Assembly (NCBI GenBank): GCA_913057235.1
Contig: CAJXNI010000002.1
Location: 62,001 to 126,000, forward strand
Source: an uncultured Bacteroidota bacterium
GTDB lineage: Bacteria; Bacteroidota; Bacteroidia; Flavobacteriales; Schleiferiaceae
DNA length: 64,000 bases
Reading direction: 5' to 3'
The position numbers and the translations under genes were made by a program. The notes under the pieces were generated by a model. It was not told the DNA's origin, did not search any database, and saw nothing but the letters and a program-made list of their open reading frames with translations. Below, in pieces: positions 54,312 through 62,350 of this stretch. Each line of letters starts with the position of its first letter. The first letter of the stretch is position 1.

Positions 54312-55640
54312 ATGGATAAAAGACACGAACCCATAGACTACATTGCCAAACCTTTAAATAGACTTTTTGGCAATGAAGCTTCCATAGGTATTATTTTATT
54401 TTTATCCGCTGTAGCGGCCATAGTGGTAGCTAATTCCAGTTGGGGGGCTGAGTGGTATCACCATTTTTGGGAACATGAAGTTACCCTTTCCTGGGATGAC
54501 CAATCTTTTGAATTAAACCTGCACCTGCTCATTAACGATGGCTTGATGGCCATTTTCTTCTTTTTAGTGGGTTTGGAAATTAAGCGCGAGTTTTTGCAAG
54601 GGCAACTGAGTACTTTCAAGCAGGCTTCTTTACCCATTGGTGCGGCCTTAGGTGGCATGTTGTTTCCGGCTGGTCTCTATCTTTTATTTAATGATGGCGA
54701 TACAGTCAAAGGCTGGGGAATACCCATGGCAACTGATATTGCTTTTACCTTGGGGCTAATAAGCCTGGTGCGCAATAGAGTGGCGCGCAGCGTAAAAGTC
54801 TTTGTAACCAGCCTGGCGGTGGTTGATGACATAGGAGCTGTTCTGGTGATTGCCTTTTTTTACACCTCTAACTTAGACGTCACACAGCTTTACGTGGCTG
54901 GTGGTGCCCTACTTTTTTTAGTCATCGCCAACCGTTTGGGGGTGCGTAGCGTGCTGTTTTACACTTTCGTGGGAATTTCAGGGATTTGGGTAGCATTTTT
55001 CTACTCCGGCATTCACCCTACCATTGCGGGCATTCTATTGGCCTTTACCATTCCCGCCAGTACGCGCATCACCAAAGATCAGTTTACCGATCGCCTGAAA
55101 AGGCTGTACCGAAAATATTTAAAAGCCGGTGAGGTAGACACTTTTGTAAATACCGGGCGTGAAGACAAACTTTTAAAAGGCATACGGGAAGCCGGAGACG
55201 ATGCCCGGGCACCCTTGCAAAAAATTGAGGCTGGGTTGCACGGTTTTGTGTACTACATTATTATGCCGTTGTTTGCTTTTAGCAATGCCGGTTTAAAAAT
55301 AGAAAGTAACTTTTTAGACCTACTCTTGGGGCCCATAGGTTTAGGAATTATTATTGGCTTGTTAATAGGTAAGGCCATTGGTATTACCTTAATTTCCAAA
55401 CTAATGGTAACATTGGGTATCTCAGAATTGCCCGAGCAGTCTAATTGGTTTCAAATATTTGGAGTAGCCATTTTAGCGGGCATTGGTTTTACTATGTCGC
55501 TCTTTATTTCAGAACTAGCCTTTAGCGATCCTGAAAAAGTAGATGCAGCTAAATCAGCTATTTTAGTAGCTTCCACCCTGGCCGGAATCATAGGCCTACT
55601 ATTTATTCAATTCACCAGTAAACGCAGAGAAGTATTATAA
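54312..55640 (+). CDS. nhaA: Na+/H+ antiporter NhaA
   Basis: 442 residues with about 12 helices. Family signatures include INDGLMAIFFFLVGLEIKREF, PMATDIAFTLGLI, and VVDDIGAVLVIAFFY with the conserved adjacent Asp pair of the ion site; ILAGIGFTMSLFISELAF is near the end. It exports Na+ in exchange for protons and supports salt and alkaline tolerance, consistent with a marine habitat. A longer charged loop between helices 8 and 9 (residues about 255-310) is present, as in many Bacteroidota NhaA. The nitroreductase gene starts directly after the stop. Confidence 0.96.
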   Translation: MDKRHEPIDYIAKPLNRLFGNEASIGIILFLSAVAAIVVANSSWGAEWYHHFWEHEVTLSWDDQSFELNLHLLINDGLMAIFFFLVGLEIKREFLQGQLSTFKQASLPIGAALGGMLFPAGLYLLFNDGDTVKGWGIPMATDIAFTLGLISLVRNRVARSVKVFVTSLAVVDDIGAVLVIAFFYTSNLDVTQLYVAGGALLFLVIANRLGVRSVLFYTFVGISGIWVAFFYSGIHPTIAGILLAFTIPASTRITKDQFTDRLKRLYRKYLKAGEVDTFVNTGREDKLLKGIREAGDDARAPLQKIEAGLHGFVYYIIMPLFAFSNAGLKIESNFLDLLLGPIGLGIIIGLLIGKAIGITLISKLMVTLGISELPEQSNWFQIFGVAILAGIGFTMSLFISELAFSDPEKVDAAKSAILVASTLAGIIGLLFIQFTSKRREVL

Positions 55641-56273
55641 ATGAATGCTAAAAAAGAAGCGCAAACGCAATTGAACCTTATTCCCGAGATAAGCCAACGT
55701 TGGAGCCCCCGAGCTTTCGGCCCCAAAGAAGTAAGCAATGAAGATTTAGAAACCCTTTTTGAAGCAGCCCGCTGGGCAGCCAGTTCAGGCAACTTGCAGC
55801 CATGGCGTTTTTTAGTGGCTAAAAAAGGCACCCCGGCTTTTCAGAAAGTTTTAAAAGGCATGGCTTCTGGCAACGTAAGCTGGGCACAGCACGCTCCCGT
55901 ATTAGTGGTAACCATGGCGCAGAAAACCCGTGTTTCTAGTAATGGTGAGAAAAAGCCCAACCCGCATGGCTGGCATGATTTAGGTCTGGCTATGGGTAAC
56001 CTTTCGGCCCAAGCCACTAACATGAAGATACATTTGCACCAAATGGCGGGCATTCAACCGCGTGAATTGGAGAACCTTTTTCAGGTAGATACGGAGTTTT
56101 TTGAAGTGGTAACCGCTTTTGCCTTGGGCTATTTTGATGAAGAATCTATGGAGCAACTGAATGAAAAACAGCAACAAAGTGAACGCGCAGCGCGAGCCAG
56201 AAAGCCTTTAAAGGAGTTGGTTTTTGAAAACTCATTTGCCCAAAGTGCTAAATGGTTGAGCAATGAAGATTAA
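55641..56273 (+). CDS. Nitroreductase family protein
   Basis: 210 residues, FMN-dependent nitroreductase fold. RWSPRAFGPKEVSNEDLETLFEAARWAASSGNLQPWRF is the N-terminal family signature, with HDLGLAMGNLSAQATNMKIH in the second half, where the usual LAAxxxGL appears as NMKIHLHQMAG. Substrate is unknown; the group reduces nitroaromatics, quinones or flavins. It begins directly at the nhaA stop. Confidence 0.9.
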   Translation: MNAKKEAQTQLNLIPEISQRWSPRAFGPKEVSNEDLETLFEAARWAASSGNLQPWRFLVAKKGTPAFQKVLKGMASGNVSWAQHAPVLVVTMAQKTRVSSNGEKKPNPHGWHDLGLAMGNLSAQATNMKIHLHQMAGIQPRELENLFQVDTEFFEVVTAFALGYFDEESMEQLNEKQQQSERAARARKPLKELVFENSFAQSAKWLSNED

Positions 56274-56300
56274 CTCTGGAAAAAATAAGTAACTGCCCGC

Positions 56301-56329
56301 TTGCTTAAAAACAATATCTCTTATTTTCG
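56301..56329 (+). promoter_or_regulatory. Promoter of sucD
   Basis: TTG (56301-56303), 18 bases, TATTTTCG (56322-56329), one mismatch from the -7 consensus, 31 bases before the ATG at 56361. Confidence 0.55.
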
Positions 56330-56360
56330 CAGGCGTATTTAGCAATCCAAAATCGCACAA

Positions 56361-57239
56361 ATGAGTGTTCTTGTAAACAAAGATTCTAAAGTTATAGTAC
56401 AAGGTTTTACCGGAAGTGAAGGTACCTTTCACGCGGGCCAAATGATTGAGGCCGGCACCAACGTAGTAGGAGGGGTTACTCCCGGAAAAGGTGGTCAGCA
56501 GCATTTAGAGCGCCCCGTATTTAATACGGTGAGTGATGCTGTAAAAGAAACCGGAGCCGATGTATCCATCATATTTGTACCGCCTGCCTTTGCAGCAGAT
56601 GCCATTATGGAAGCAGCCGAAGCAGGTATTAAAGTGATTGTAACTATCACTGAAGGTATTCCAGTAAACGATATGGTTAAGGTGAAGGAATACTTATCTG
56701 ATAAGGATTGTGTGATGGTGGGACCTAACTGCCCAGGTGTTATGACTCCTGGTGGAGCCAAAGTAGGGATTATGCCTGCCTTTATATTCAATCCTGGGCG
56801 CATAGGTATTGTTTCTAAATCAGGTACCTTAACGTATGAAGCTGTAGACCAAATAACTAAAGCGGGCATGGGTCAGTCTACCGCTATTGGCATTGGTGGT
56901 GACCCCATCATTGGCACCTCCATGAAAGAGGCGGTAGAAATGCTGATGAACGATCCGGAAACGGACGGCATTGTAATGATTGGTGAAATTGGGGGACAAA
57001 TGGAAGCCAATGCAGCGCGTTGGATTAAGGAAAACGGAACCAAGCCGGTAGTTGGATTTATTGCTGGTGAAACGGCTCCAAAAGGTAGAACCATGGGGCA
57101 CGCTGGCGCCATAGTAGGCGGTAGTGAAGATACAGCCCAGGCTAAAAAGGCCATCATGAAAGAATGTGGCATTAACGTGGTAGACTCTCCCGCTCAAATA
57201 GGAGAAACCATGGCGCAGTTAGTAGGTGTTAAAGCCTAA
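56361..57239 (+). CDS. sucD: Succinate-CoA ligase alpha subunit
   Basis: 292 residues. The CoA-binding N-terminus reads [15 protein letters not shown], followed by [13 protein letters not shown] and [12 protein letters not shown]; the phosphohistidine is His247 in MGHAGAI. SucD with SucC interconverts succinyl-CoA and succinate with nucleotide triphosphate synthesis in the TCA cycle. sucC is not adjacent in this window, as commonly seen in Bacteroidota where the two genes are separated. A terminator follows. Confidence 0.97.
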   Translation: MSVLVNKDSKVIVQGFTGSEGTFHAGQMIEAGTNVVGGVTPGKGGQQHLERPVFNTVSDAVKETGADVSIIFVPPAFAADAIMEAAEAGIKVIVTITEGIPVNDMVKVKEYLSDKDCVMVGPNCPGVMTPGGAKVGIMPAFIFNPGRIGIVSKSGTLTYEAVDQITKAGMGQSTAIGIGGDPIIGTSMKEAVEMLMNDPETDGIVMIGEIGGQMEANAARWIKENGTKPVVGFIAGETAPKGRTMGHAGAIVGGSEDTAQAKKAIMKECGINVVDSPAQIGETMAQLVGVKA

Positions 57240-57259
57240 AACCTGGTTTCTAAAGAATA

Positions 57260-57297
57260 AAAATCCCGCTGCTTAAAAAGGCAACGGGATTTTTTAG
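57260..57297 (+). terminator. Rho-independent terminator after sucD
   Basis: AATCCCG and CGGGATT flank an imperfect inner stem (TGC/GCA), followed by six T residues. Confidence 0.82.
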
Positions 57298-57323
57298 TTT
57301 TTACCTTTCACCAAAATTGAGCA

Positions 57324-58673
57324 TTGCGCTTATACCTCGCCTACATAGGGATTTTTAGCACTGTGGTTCTTACCTTTTTAGGTTTCCAAAAAGCCCTGCA
57401 AAATCGTGATTGGTACAAGCAAACCACGGCACATCTACTTTTAAACTATGAAAGGGTAGGAGGCTGGGATAATTTTGAAATCCGTAGGGATACCCTGGCT
57501 TACCAACCTATTACAGAAAATAACCTTAATAATTGGGACGCTGCCATTTACAACTGCTTAAGGCTGCACGGTTATAAAAAAGGGCATAATTGCTATGATG
57601 ATTTCAAAGCCGCATTTTTTCCAGGTTTCCCACTATTCTGGAAGTTTACAGGACTCGGTTTCACCGGGATAAGCCTCTTAAACTTTGCGGTATACGGGCT
57701 TAGTTTAGCTCTTTTGTTGGCTCTTTTTTCTTGGCCCTCTAAGCTTAAAGCCGCCCTTTTTCTTTTACTCTTAAGCAGCCCAAACGTAATTATTTACGGC
57801 ATACCTTACAGTGAAAGTCTTTTTTTTGCGGCTGGTGCCTTAGCTACGTATGGTTGGATAAATAAAAAGCCTTGGCTCTTTTATCTTGCGCTCTATTTGC
57901 TTTTTGTTACCAGGGTAGCTGGAATCATTTTTTTGCTGGCCATAGCGGTGGTAACCATGGTAGCGCTTCTCCAAGCTAAAGGCCATCGCAAGTTTCCGCA
58001 TTATAAAACCTTTTTAGGTGTTTTACTCACTTATGCTTTAGCTTTAGGAACCTACCTTTTTTGGGCTTATGCCGATACGGGTTCCTTTGATCTTTATTTG
58101 GAAGCCACCCAAGTGCAAGAGCAATTTTTCAAATGGCCCTGGCCGCTTAAAGATTGGAGTGCAGAAGGTTTTGCCATGAGTACTTTTGGCCTGGGCGCCA
58201 TTTTACTACCTGCCCTGCTGGCCCTTGTACCACTTTTTTTAACCAAAAGTAAAACCGAGTTAGTGAGCCCACTAGCGGTAGGAGTCTTATATTTTGTTGG
58301 CCTGCTTTTGCTAGAGCTTCTGCATTCAGGCGGAGATCTGCACAGCCTACACCGTTTTGTTTTTTGCTCACCTGCCTTTGTCTTTATTTTTTTGTATTTG
58401 ACAGACCGTAGTCCTAAAACGTTAATTATACTGGGAACCATGGGGTTAGGCACCTTCCTATTCTTAGCCCTGGGCTTTGAATATGCAGGTAATAGCTGGC
58501 GCTGGCAATTTTTAGGTGCGCCATTATGGGCGCTTACTTTTAGCATGCCTTGGTTGCTGCAGAAAACTCCAAAGCTGGCCTATAGCCTTTTACTGGTTTT
58601 TAGCTTGATCAACATATGGTGGAACACCTATCTACTCAATCAGCTTTTGGCCAATGCCTGGATTTTTACCTGA
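57324..58673 (+). CDS. PIG-V-like GT-C membrane glycosyltransferase
   Basis: 449 residues, starting at TTG 57324, since an in-frame stop lies two codons upstream and no ATG is near. About ten membrane helices are present. NNWDAAIYNCLRLHGYKKG in the first large loop matches the WD-x2-HY...GY pattern of the PIG-V/GT-C mannosyltransferase group, with Tyr in place of the His. The later HSGGDLHSLHRFVFCSPAFVF fits the C-terminal helices. It probably transfers a sugar from a polyprenyl carrier outside the inner membrane. Acceptor is unknown. Confidence 0.7.
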   Translation: MRLYLAYIGIFSTVVLTFLGFQKALQNRDWYKQTTAHLLLNYERVGGWDNFEIRRDTLAYQPITENNLNNWDAAIYNCLRLHGYKKGHNCYDDFKAAFFPGFPLFWKFTGLGFTGISLLNFAVYGLSLALLLALFSWPSKLKAALFLLLLSSPNVIIYGIPYSESLFFAAGALATYGWINKKPWLFYLALYLLFVTRVAGIIFLLAIAVVTMVALLQAKGHRKFPHYKTFLGVLLTYALALGTYLFWAYADTGSFDLYLEATQVQEQFFKWPWPLKDWSAEGFAMSTFGLGAILLPALLALVPLFLTKSKTELVSPLAVGVLYFVGLLLLELLHSGGDLHSLHRFVFCSPAFVFIFLYLTDRSPKTLIILGTMGLGTFLFLALGFEYAGNSWRWQFLGAPLWALTFSMPWLLQKTPKLAYSLLLVFSLINIWWNTYLLNQLLANAWIFT

Positions 58674-58722
58674 TTGCAAAATATAAGGGCGCTTGAAGCG
58701 CGAATTGTACCTTGCCAGCATC

Positions 58723-59070
58723 ATGGAAGAATTGTGGAATACTTTTGAAGATTGGTTTTTAAGCCTGGGGCCAAAATACGGGGTAGACCCGCTTATTTTT
58801 GGTGGTATTTACGTGGGTGCTATTCCCTTTTTTACCCTTTCGGTTGGGTGGATTGTACGAAATTACCGGAAAAACAAATCTTTGGTGTGGCCTATTCTCA
58901 GCGCCTCCTTCTTTTTTATATCGGCCTATTTTTACCTTTTTGCGGTAGGTAAAAACATTCCCTGGTGGGTATACGGGTTATTAATAGCTATGCTTGTTTA
59001 TGGCGCGTACTCAACCTACAGAAGCATCAGGAGAAAGACTGATAAAGCCAAAAATGAAACAGACACTTAG
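58723..59070 (+). CDS. Small conserved membrane protein before prmC
   Basis: 115 residues from ATG 58723; a TTG at 58693 is an alternative. Three hydrophobic helices (GIYVGAIPFFTLSVGWIV, PILSASFFFISAYFYLF, WWVYGLLIAMLVYGAYS) are preceded by an amphipathic EELWNTFEDWFLSLGPKYGVDP and followed by a basic tail. I recall similar small proteins in other Flavobacteriales, without known function. It overlaps prmC by 17 bases. Confidence 0.75.
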   Translation: MEELWNTFEDWFLSLGPKYGVDPLIFGGIYVGAIPFFTLSVGWIVRNYRKNKSLVWPILSASFFFISAYFYLFAVGKNIPWWVYGLLIAMLVYGAYSTYRSIRRKTDKAKNETDT

Positions 59071-59896
59071 GAGCCTTAAGAACCTTTTCATTCAAAGGTT
59101 AAACTTTCAAGCACCCGAAGAAACAGAGGCGCAGTTTTTTCGCTTGCTAGAAAGCTTTTTCCAGATTACGCGCCTAGATTATCTTAAAAACAGCGACTCC
59201 CCGCTTGCAGAGCACCAAAAAGAAAAGTTGATGAAGGCTCTGGCAGCCTTAGAAAATAATCAGCCGGTGCAGCATATTTTAGGGACCACAAGCTTTGCTG
59301 GCTTAACACTGCGTGTAAATGCAAATGTGCTAATACCTCGCCCCGAAACGGAGGAGCTATTAGTCTTTATAAAAGAACAAATGCCTGATTTAAATCGCGC
59401 CATTGACGTGGGCACAGGTAGCGGTTGCATTGCCCTGGCGCTGGCACAGCACTATAAAAATGCTCAGATTTGGGCTACTGATTTAAGCTCTCTGGCTTTA
59501 AGCCTGGCTCAGGAAAATGCCCTTGATCTGGGGCTCAGCGTTAATTTTTTAGAAAACAATGTATTAACGGCCTCTCGCGAGCTTCCCCAAGACCTTGACT
59601 TAATAGTAAGTAATCCGCCCTACATCCGCCAGAGCGAAAAACGGACTATGGCTCCAAACGTTGTGAATTACGAACCTCATTTGGCTCTGTTTGTAGAAGA
59701 TGAAGACCCTTTAATTTTTTACCGGGCCATTGCAGACTATGCGCAAAAAGCCCTTCGCAAAGAAGGACTTTTAGCCTTTGAGATTAATCAATATTTGGCC
59801 CCACAAACGTGCACTTTGCTAGAGCAAAAAGGTTTTAAAGCCCGTTTTTTAGAAGACAGCTTTGGCAACGCCCGCTTTGTGCTGGCCTGCCTTTAG
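59054..59896 (+). CDS. prmC: Peptide chain release factor glutamine methyltransferase PrmC
   Basis: 280 residues from ATG 59054. The N-terminal helical release-factor-binding part is followed by the SAM domain: NVLIPRPETEELL, AIDVGTGSGCIALAL, and the catalytic VSNPPYIR (NPPY), then LLAFEINQYLA. PrmC methylates the Gln of the GGQ motif in RF1 and RF2. It overlaps the small membrane protein gene and is followed by a terminator shared with HU. Confidence 0.95.
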   Translation: MKQTLRSLKNLFIQRLNFQAPEETEAQFFRLLESFFQITRLDYLKNSDSPLAEHQKEKLMKALAALENNQPVQHILGTTSFAGLTLRVNANVLIPRPETEELLVFIKEQMPDLNRAIDVGTGSGCIALALAQHYKNAQIWATDLSSLALSLAQENALDLGLSVNFLENNVLTASRELPQDLDLIVSNPPYIRQSEKRTMAPNVVNYEPHLALFVEDEDPLIFYRAIADYAQKALRKEGLLAFEINQYLAPQTCTLLEQKGFKARFLEDSFGNARFVLACL

Positions 59897-59912
59897 GGGA
59901 GAGTATAGGCCA

Positions 59913-59945
59913 TAAAAAAAGCCGCACTAGGCGGCTTTATTTAAT
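59913..59945. terminator. Bidirectional terminator between prmC and the HU gene
   Basis: An A-run, AAAGCCGC, a 5-base loop and GCGGCTTT form a stem with a T-rich 3' flank, usable by both convergent transcripts. Confidence 0.85.
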
Positions 59946-59956
59946 TGTTTAATGTC

Positions 59957-60226
59957 TTACAGCTTGTTGCTCAATTCAGAGCCGGCCTTAAACTTGGCCA
60001 CTGTTTTGGCTGGGATTTGAATTTTCTTACCCGTTTGAGGGTTTCTACCTTCACGAGCTGAGCGCTCAGAGGTAGAGAAAGTACCAAAACCTACTAAAGA
60101 TACACGTCCACCATTTGCCAATGCATTGGTTACATTGTCAGTAAATGAATCTAATGCTTTTTTAGCAGCAGCTTTAGAGATTCCAGCGTCTTCCGCCATA
60201 GCGTCAATAAGATCAGCCTTGTTCAT
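59957..60226 (-). CDS. hup: HU family DNA-binding protein
   Basis: 89 residues, typical HU length. NKADLIDAMAEDAGISKAAAKKALDSF forms the helical dimer part, VSLVGFGTFSTSERSAREGRNPQTGKKI the arm with GRNP, then IPAKTVAKFKAG. It is a nucleoid-associated DNA-bending protein acting as a dimer. A strong promoter lies upstream, consistent with high expression. Confidence 0.96.
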   Translation of the reverse strand: MNKADLIDAMAEDAGISKAAAKKALDSFTDNVTNALANGGRVSLVGFGTFSTSERSAREGRNPQTGKKIQIPAKTVAKFKAGSELSNKL

Positions 60227-60263
60227 AATTTTTAAAATTTTAATTAGACTTTTTTTCCATTTC

Positions 60264-60293
60264 CAAATTTAGCCGAAACCCGCATTTGACCAA
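60264..60293 (-). promoter_or_regulatory. Promoter of the HU gene
   Basis: On the minus strand TTG (60293-60291), 19 bases, TAAATTTG (60271-60264), a full match to the Bacteroidota consensus, ends 38 bases before the HU start. Confidence 0.75.
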
Positions 60294-60379
60294 CATTTGA
60301 GCTAAGAAATCGCGGAAAATGTTGATAATTACCCCTATATGTTAATAAAGCCAGACCTAAATAGGTAGTAATTAGTACT

Positions 60380-61321
60380 TTATCGCAAATAAATGGCAGG
60401 GCTCAACGGAAATCCATTGAGCAAGGCTTGTATGGGCATGCGCTTTTTTCCGGCCAATTGCACTTCCTTTAAACTCAAATAACCATCAGCACAGGCTACG
60501 TGCAGGTATTTTTTGCCATCGGTTTTTAGTTGGCCCGGGCTTTCTTGAGGTTTTTCTTCAATAATACTGGCTTGGTAAATCTTAAAGGTTAAGGTTTCTT
60601 GAGGGCTTACTAACTCCGCATAAGCGGCCGGGTATGGGCTAAGGCCCCTAATGCGATTCAATACCTGCTGTGCACTCTGGTTAAAATGTAACTTTTGGTC
60701 TTGCTTATAGATCTTAGGAGCTAACTTTAACTGATCATTATCTTTTTGCGGCTGGGCCTGTAAGCGATTTTCTTCCAGCTGAAGAATGGTTTTAAGCAAT
60801 AGTTCGCTGCCCGTCTCCATCAATTTATCATGCAGGCTGCCGGCTGTTTCCTGGGCCTCAATAGCCACTGACGCTTGTAAAAGAATAGCCCCGGTATCAA
60901 TGTTTTCATTAATGAAAAAGGTGGTCACTCCTGTTTTTGACTCCCCGTTAATCAGCACCCAGTTAATGGGCGCGGCTCCACGGTATTGGGGTAACAGGGA
61001 GGCATGTAAATTTATAGTACCCTTTGCAGGGATGGACCAGACCACCTTGGGCAACATTCTAAAAGCTACCACAATGGCAACCTCAGGCTGCAACTCTTGT
61101 AGGGTAGCAATAAAGTCGGGTGATTTTAAATTGGTGGGTTGCAACACCGGAACATCTGCCTTGAGCGCTACTTCTTTTACAGCTGAGGCTTTTAATTTGC
61201 GACCTCTGCCTGCGGGTCTATCGGGGGCCGTTACCACCGCTAGTACTTGGTGATCACTGGCCAAAATGGCCTTTAAGGAGTGGGCCGCAAAATCGGGTGT
61301 GCCCATGAAAATGATGCGCAT
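60380..61321 (-). CDS. fmt: Methionyl-tRNA formyltransferase
   Basis: 313 residues. MRIIFMGTPDFAAHSL, APDRPAGRGRKL, VVAFRMLPKVVW, and the catalytic NLHASLLPQYRGAAPINW followed by GVTTFFINENIDTGAIL are all intact. It formylates initiator Met-tRNA. The 153 bases after its stop hold only the HU promoter and spacer. It starts 3 bases after the DUF6588-like gene ends, so recQ-DUF6588-fmt form one probable operon. Confidence 0.97.
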   Translation of the reverse strand: MRIIFMGTPDFAAHSLKAILASDHQVLAVVTAPDRPAGRGRKLKASAVKEVALKADVPVLQPTNLKSPDFIATLQELQPEVAIVVAFRMLPKVVWSIPAKGTINLHASLLPQYRGAAPINWVLINGESKTGVTTFFINENIDTGAILLQASVAIEAQETAGSLHDKLMETGSELLLKTILQLEENRLQAQPQKDNDQLKLAPKIYKQDQKLHFNQSAQQVLNRIRGLSPYPAAYAELVSPQETLTFKIYQASIIEEKPQESPGQLKTDGKKYLHVACADGYLSLKEVQLAGKKRMPIQALLNGFPLSPAIYLR

Positions 61322-61324
61322 AAT

Positions 61325-62350
61325 CTAAAATTTAATATGTATCCCCAGGTTCAGTGCTAGCGCAGAGTAGTAACTAAATGTGTACTCTGCGCTGATAAAA
61401 GATATTTCTAACAAATTGAAGCGCATGCCTAGAGTGGCACTCAAAGCCGAGGCATGAGTGGTTGTAAAATTTACCGGGTCTTTGATTTCTTGTTCAGGGT
61501 TACTAACGCTTAGCGGATTGATGTACCGATAAGTGCCCTTTAATTGAATATTACTTTGCGCAAAAGTATAACCTAGCAAAGAATAAAGAGCGAAAAAGCC
61601 TTGGTTCCACGAAACTAAAAATTGTGAGTTTAAAGCCTCTGAATTCAATAGCAGGCTTTTATTTTCACCAGAACCTTGGGGTAAATCCTGTTCAAAATAA
61701 AGTTGCTGATCCCCTAATACCAAGGCCATTTGCACAGGTGCCTCGCGCCAAGCTTGGATCCATTGCGACAAATTATGGGAAAGGCCTAAACCCCAGGAAT
61801 TAAAACGGGTATCTTCTAAATAAGGGCATTGCAGGTTGGGTAGAAACCGCAAGCTTAACTCCGTTTTTTTAAAGATGCTCACGTCTGTCTGCAGAGCCGT
61901 AAAGGGTAATATGGCAAAGCCATAGCCAGCGGGCATATTAAACTCCCTATCTCCCAGCCCTAAGGGTAAAGCAGCATTATCATACTGTAAAGCTACTCCG
62001 GGTCTATTGGCGCCAAAAGCGGTAGGCGTAACATTATCGTTAGGGTTAACCAAACTTAATTCTTTAAGCTCACTTGGATTTATAGCTAAATTGGTTTGGG
62101 CCTGCGGTACTAACACCAGACTATTGCTGAGCTGTACCCTAAAACTACCAGGCTCTGCTATATTGGCATTTGTGTGCCAGCCCCTTGATAAGGCTGCAGC
62201 CGATGCATCGCCCAGGGGCTCTAAAAAGCCGCGTGCTAAATAATTGATATCAGATTGCAAGCCTGCCACCACAGGGCTTGGGTCTAACTGAGCTTTTAAG
62301 CAGCCGGCAGAAAAAATAAGGGTGAATAATAGAATTTGTTTAAAGGGCAT
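61325..62350 (-). CDS. DUF6588-like exported beta-barrel protein
   Basis: 341 residues with a signal peptide ending SAGCLKAQ. The pattern LDPSPVVAGLQSDINYLARGFLEPLG at the N-terminus, GSFRVQLSNSLVLVP strands and C-terminal SFISAEYTFSYYSALALNLGIHIKF suggest an outer membrane beta-barrel, fitting DUF6588. The function is unknown. It overlaps the recQ stop by one base (TAATG), so they are translationally coupled. Confidence 0.75.
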   Translation of the reverse strand: MPFKQILLFTLIFSAGCLKAQLDPSPVVAGLQSDINYLARGFLEPLGDASAAALSRGWHTNANIAEPGSFRVQLSNSLVLVPQAQTNLAINPSELKELSLVNPNDNVTPTAFGANRPGVALQYDNAALPLGLGDREFNMPAGYGFAILPFTALQTDVSIFKKTELSLRFLPNLQCPYLEDTRFNSWGLGLSHNLSQWIQAWREAPVQMALVLGDQQLYFEQDLPQGSGENKSLLLNSEALNSQFLVSWNQGFFALYSLLGYTFAQSNIQLKGTYRYINPLSVSNPEQEIKDPVNFTTTHASALSATLGMRFNLLEISFISAEYTFSYYSALALNLGIHIKF

